A stretch of DNA of 64,000 nt from contig NC_135137.1 in the NCBI RefSeq assembly GCF_051014445.1, forward strand, positions 30,753,501 to 30,817,500, read 5' to 3'. Shown here piece after piece: positions 60,436 to 64,000 of the stretch (positions are counted from its first letter, which is position 1; each line of letters opens with the position of its first letter). The stretch comes from Colletes latitarsis. Its lineage: Eukaryota > Arthropoda > Insecta > Hymenoptera > Colletidae. Position numbers and translations under genes: made by a program. The notes under the pieces are model-generated. The model was given only the letters and a program-made list of their open reading frames with translations, was not told the DNA's origin and ran no database searches.

Positions 60436-61448
60436 ATACTTCAAGAGGTTGATAAGTTGACCGCAGAAAGGAAGCTTGAACGAACGATAAATTAAGCTAT
60501 CATTTTCGAGCGTCACTGACAAGTTACAATATTCCATAAATCATGGTTTAGCGTTACGAATCCGACAAATCCTTCGTAAATATTTACATCTCCCGCATCT
60601 TGCTCGTGTCTTCGAATATCGAGGAGGATATCCACTTCTGGTGTTCCGTCGATCGCGACCGTAACGAAATGGGGTCTAAAAGAGTGGGGGCGAACAGAGC
60701 TCGATGAGAAACCGCAAACATATCCGCATACATATCTCTGCAAGAATCCTGCCACCGACATTGGACCCCTCCGCCGACCCAGCTGCTGATTCAATATTCG
60801 TTTTTCTGCAGTATAACTTTCCATTTGCATGGCCTCTGCTCCCTCTTGCCGTCTTCTACGTCCCTCTATTTCCTTCCCTCTGCTGCCCTGCTCTCTCTCT
60901 TTCTCCCTTTAAACTTCTTCCCGACGCGGACCAGCTTTCTAAGTCAGGCACGTCGACATGTGTTGCGTAATATTGAAATATTTTGATACTCGCAGGAGAA
61001 ACGCCTCCGGGCTGCTAGCTCCGTCAGATATTGCGAGCTACTACGTTTAAAGTACCCAGGTTACCGAAAAGCACGATTTGGCTGCTCCATCCAATGCCCC
61101 TTCGTTTCATCGTCGAAACCTACATTTCACTTTGCCTGACGTTGGCCAGACACGTATGTTTAATCGCGTTACATAATTCCTCGGTCTTCAGGATACAATC
61201 CTATCGAGACGTGACATTGAATCGCGTATCGAGTCTCCAACAATTGTACGATCCGTAAGTAAGCGTGTTAATAAAGTTATGAAATTTATTATCAGCGTGT
61301 AAAAGAAGTATATCGAACCTCGATGAAATTAATTTCGAAATGCAGCTTGCATTCGGATGTACGAGTATTTATAGAGTCGTTGCTCGCGAGGATCTTGCAA
61401 CCTTGGGATATTTGAATCTTCTCGAATCGCTGTGTTAAATTATTATTG
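60436..61448. other. CpG-richer stretch, no recognised gene
   Basis: Frames at 60513-60830 minus, 60704-60970 plus and 61031-61258 plus lack domains. A pyrimidine-rich stretch lies at 60838-60920. Confidence 0.4.
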
Positions 61449-61764
61449 AGGTACAATATGAGAATGGATCGAGATTTTCAGATCTTCCTCCGTTTTCTAT
61501 CCATAAAATAATGTGAATCCGTAAGTAAATCATAGCTTCTAGGAATTATTCAATTTTATGATAAACTGATTTAGAAATTCTTACTTTAGCAATATATTTA
61601 TTCATGGCTATTAAGGGTATAATATGAGAATAGACACAAATTTAAATTGTCAAATCTCCCGTTTTCTATCCATAGAGTAATGTGAATAACCATGGATCCT
61701 AGGAATCATTCGATTTTATGATTTAGGAACTCTGAGTTTCGTAATGTATTTATTTGTGGCAACC
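61449..61764 (+). repeat. Diverged tandem duplication, 166-bp period
   Basis: Units 61449-61608 and 61615-61764 share acaatatgagaat or taatatgagaat, cgttttctatccata, taatgtgaat, taggaat(t/c)att(c)aattttatga and a gtaatgtattt-like tail. The second unit has a small deletion. Confidence 0.85.
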
Positions 61765-62825
61765 AGGGGTGCCTAGTAATAAATTTCAACTTTTTAAATA
61801 TGTAGTCTTGTATTAAAATTGTAATTTCACGTTTTGACAAAGTTGTTTTGATCCTATTCTTATTTATACGATTGTTTACGGGTAAGGAATTTATAAGAGC
61901 AGCCGCAAATGTAATTCTCTCGAAAACACTTCAATATTGTCGACTTTTTCCGGGCCGGGGGCTCGTAAAAATTAGCGTCGACGGAGCAGCGGTTTTTCTA
62001 ACGCGCATTAACGGGATAACCAGTGCAGTCGTCAGCCTGACAAATCTTCCACCCTCTTTCGCCATTCTATCGTAGCACTTGGGCACCCTTCAGCGATCAC
62101 GAAGATTCTGTCCCCGACGCGAGCGATCCTCCTCACTTTTTTTCTCAGCGAAGCAGCGGACTTACGATCCTCGTCCCGAAGATACTCACTTTCCTCTTCC
62201 TTCCCTTTATAGCATCCCCTCAGTGTCTCAAGATATTCCCTAAATTTCGTTTCTCGCGAAAGTAATGCTCGAGAATGGTCATTTTTAGTAGTCGTTAGAG
62301 AAGAAGAATTGGTCATATAATATGGGGATCTATGCATCCTGAGGAATCCAAAAATATGGGTTGTACAACGTAGTGGATAAATTGTAATAAACATGTTTAA
62401 CTCAAACAATCGATGCTGTCTTTTTCGAGGAAGATCATAAAATTATTGCTACAGAAGAACGCTTAATTTTTACAAGGGAGAGGGCTTGCGATAAAGTATA
62501 CATTTTTCATTCATCATTTAAAAATTAAATTTTAATTTCGTAACTAATTTTTTTATTATTTAATAATTTTTTTTTGTCGAACAAGATATTTCATAATAAT
62601 TTCATTGTACTTGATCGTAAACTAATATTTCATTCAATTCAAATTGGTCAAAATATAATACATGGTTAAACGATGTAAATGTATTTTCAAAGAATTTTAC
62701 ACAGATGGCTCACAGATCGCACACATTGCTCAAAAACAAAAGCCAAAACATAAAAAGGTGAACGTTGTACAAACGACTGAAGCGCGAATTACAAACACTT
62801 GTAATCACAATTATATCTAACAGTA
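61765..62825. other. Intronic sequence, nothing recognised
   Basis: A 125-codon minus frame (62032-62409) has charged composition and no recognised domain. The rest is AT-rich. Confidence 0.4.
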
Positions 62826-62863
62826 CAAATAAACATCATAATTGTCGGTAGTTCTAGGGTTAA
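62826..62863 (+). mobile_element. Solo piggyBac-like terminal fragment, ending ctagggTTAA
   Basis: The best preserved of three related fragments. The complement reads TTAACCCTAGAACTACCGAC, very close to the known TTAACCCTAGAA start of piggyBac-type inverted repeats. The opposite end and body were not found nearby. Confidence 0.55.
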
Positions 62864-64000
62864 AGATCCCAAAAGTACAGGTGATAACAATTTCGAAGAT
62901 TTAAATCACATTTCATGGCAATCTGATCTACAATACAAAGAGTTCATTCGATCAATCAACTCTCTGATAGTTTTAGGTTTCCAAATCGCCAACGTGATCT
63001 GTTTATTTGCAAACCCCAATATAAAAACCTGTCAAATTATTTTCTCCTTTCCCAAAGAATGTAAATAACAAATTTAACTGTGTTGTGTTTCCATGCATGA
63101 CTCCAAATGGTCAACAAAAAACGAGAAAATTCATTCGAAATGTCTTGGATCGCTACACGGAGGCACGAAAGGGCGGATATCGCGGAGCAAAGCCTTGGAC
63201 CTGGAATACTTTTGCAGGGGAAACACCGACCGTCTCAGAGTAGATCAGGGAGGAACAGCGGAGGGTCGGGCCGCGAACAAGACCAATTTGCGATTTTGCA
63301 ATTCCAATTGCCGCGGTAGCTACCCTTAGCCAAATATGCAGATTCGGAGGACGCGACGTCCTTCTTCGTTCCTTTCCCCGCGACATCGCCGCCCTGGCCC
63401 GAACACGACAAACAGGGATAAATTTCTGTCGGACGAGGTCCACCATTTCCCCACTCTCCACCCCCACCTCGTCGACCTTTAACGCATGGGAAACGCATTT
63501 TCCGGGGTTACGAAACGCCGAGAGAACCGAAGAAACGCGATCGCAACGGAAACCGAACAGCTCCATGCGGTCTCTGCGGTCGCATTGCCCGATGGGTTGG
63601 GTCTAGCCAGGAGTACCGTCGCAATTTGTACCGTCGAACAAAGGTAATTACCGTATGTGTTGTTAGTGGCAGACCGTACACTCGCGCAGCGGAAGTTCCA
63701 GGTTCTGCTCTGGCTGACCGACGTAGGCTGACCAACCTAACTCTCTGATTCTCTTTTTGCCTCTACGCCCCGGTCCCTCGAATCCTACGACGTGCTATCC
63801 GTCTCTCTCCGTCTTCGTCCCTCCCCTTTCTCGCTGGGCGATCTCTATCGCGCGCTCACGAATCGACCGTTCGACTCTCGACCCTCTCGAGTTCGAGGTT
63901 CGAAATGTTTGCCTCGGTTCCTAATAATGGGATGGGGCCGACTCCGGCTCGTGGACGGTTCCGACTCGTTACGGGCCATTATTATTGCAGTGCGCGGTAG
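62864..64000. other. AT-rich, then CpG-rich from 63080, no recognised gene
   Basis: Frames at 63153-63566 minus (137 codons), 63235-63498 minus and 63093-63329 plus overlap without domains. The last 300 bases are CpG- and pyrimidine-rich, and the window ends within this island, so a gene edge could lie just beyond. Confidence 0.35.

Larger units (their letters stand above)
26572..64000 (+). other. Downstream intron of Rbp6 (5' part), inferred
   Basis: The rest of RRM2, with the RNP1 motif and the CKKAQPKE-type tail known in the family, must follow this exon, but I could not find it in the window. The stretch is therefore read as an intron of at least 37 kb. It carries many local tandem duplications, piggyBac-like MITEs, a foldback element and CpG-rich islands, listed separately. 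Confidence 0.7.

Overview
The window looks like an insect nuclear genome, most likely Hymenoptera (bee-like). It is AT-rich non-coding DNA broken by CpG-rich islands, with short non-autonomous transposons. The one recognisable protein-coding piece is a 93-base exon at 26479-26571 on the + strand. It encodes the first half of the second RNA-recognition motif of a Musashi-family protein, best matched from family knowledge to Rbp6 (RNA-binding protein Musashi homolog Rbp6). A pyrimidine-rich acceptor precedes it and a GTGAGT donor follows. No neighbouring exon was recognised, so about 26 kb upstream and 37 kb downstream are read as two long Rbp6 introns. Unrecognised nested genes, alternative first exons or ncRNAs cannot be excluded.

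Upstream intron (1-26478). Most of the transposon content is here. Four copies of one long-terminal-inverted-repeat element, flanked by TA, lie at 7853-8892, 10984-11889, 16438-17202 (3' truncated) and 23213-23874 (both ends lost). The first sits inside a local tandem duplication, and the second abuts a 2.3-unit tandem array at 11893-12462. Two copies of a 120-bp palindromic MITE lie at 3048-3168 and 5462-5584. A long imperfect hairpin lies at 22888-22994, and a piggyBac-like end at 23943-23982. CpG-rich islands occur near 0.8-1.4, 3.5-4.1, 15.7-16.4, 17.3-17.9 and 21.3-22.7 kb.

Downstream intron (26572-64000). This part is marked by several independent local tandem duplications (32.95, 37.6, 50.3, 53.6, 54.95 and 61.4 kb) and by TTAA-flanked piggyBac-like MITEs (42.5, 48.0 and probably 44.1 kb). 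A fifth, internally deleted copy of the TA-flanked element is at 58994-59341. A 515-bp foldback at 59921-60435 has a perfect 78-bp inverted-repeat core. CpG-rich islands with open frames on both strands recur (27.9-28.4, 30.5-31.0, 33.2-34.5, 36.1-37.4, 40.1-40.9, 41.7-42.1, 44.3-45.7, 48.4-49.3, 50.8-51.5, 55.5-56.4, 57.5-58.9, 60.5-61.3 and 63.1-64.0 kb). None shows a recognisable protein domain.

The most unusual structure is the TA-flanked element family. All copies carry a direct-repeat module of about 100 bp at both sides of a core. Four copies keep the same 66-codon frame open. The shortest copy has the structure expected if recombination between the modules removed the core. No tRNA, rRNA, CRISPR array or complete gene was found.
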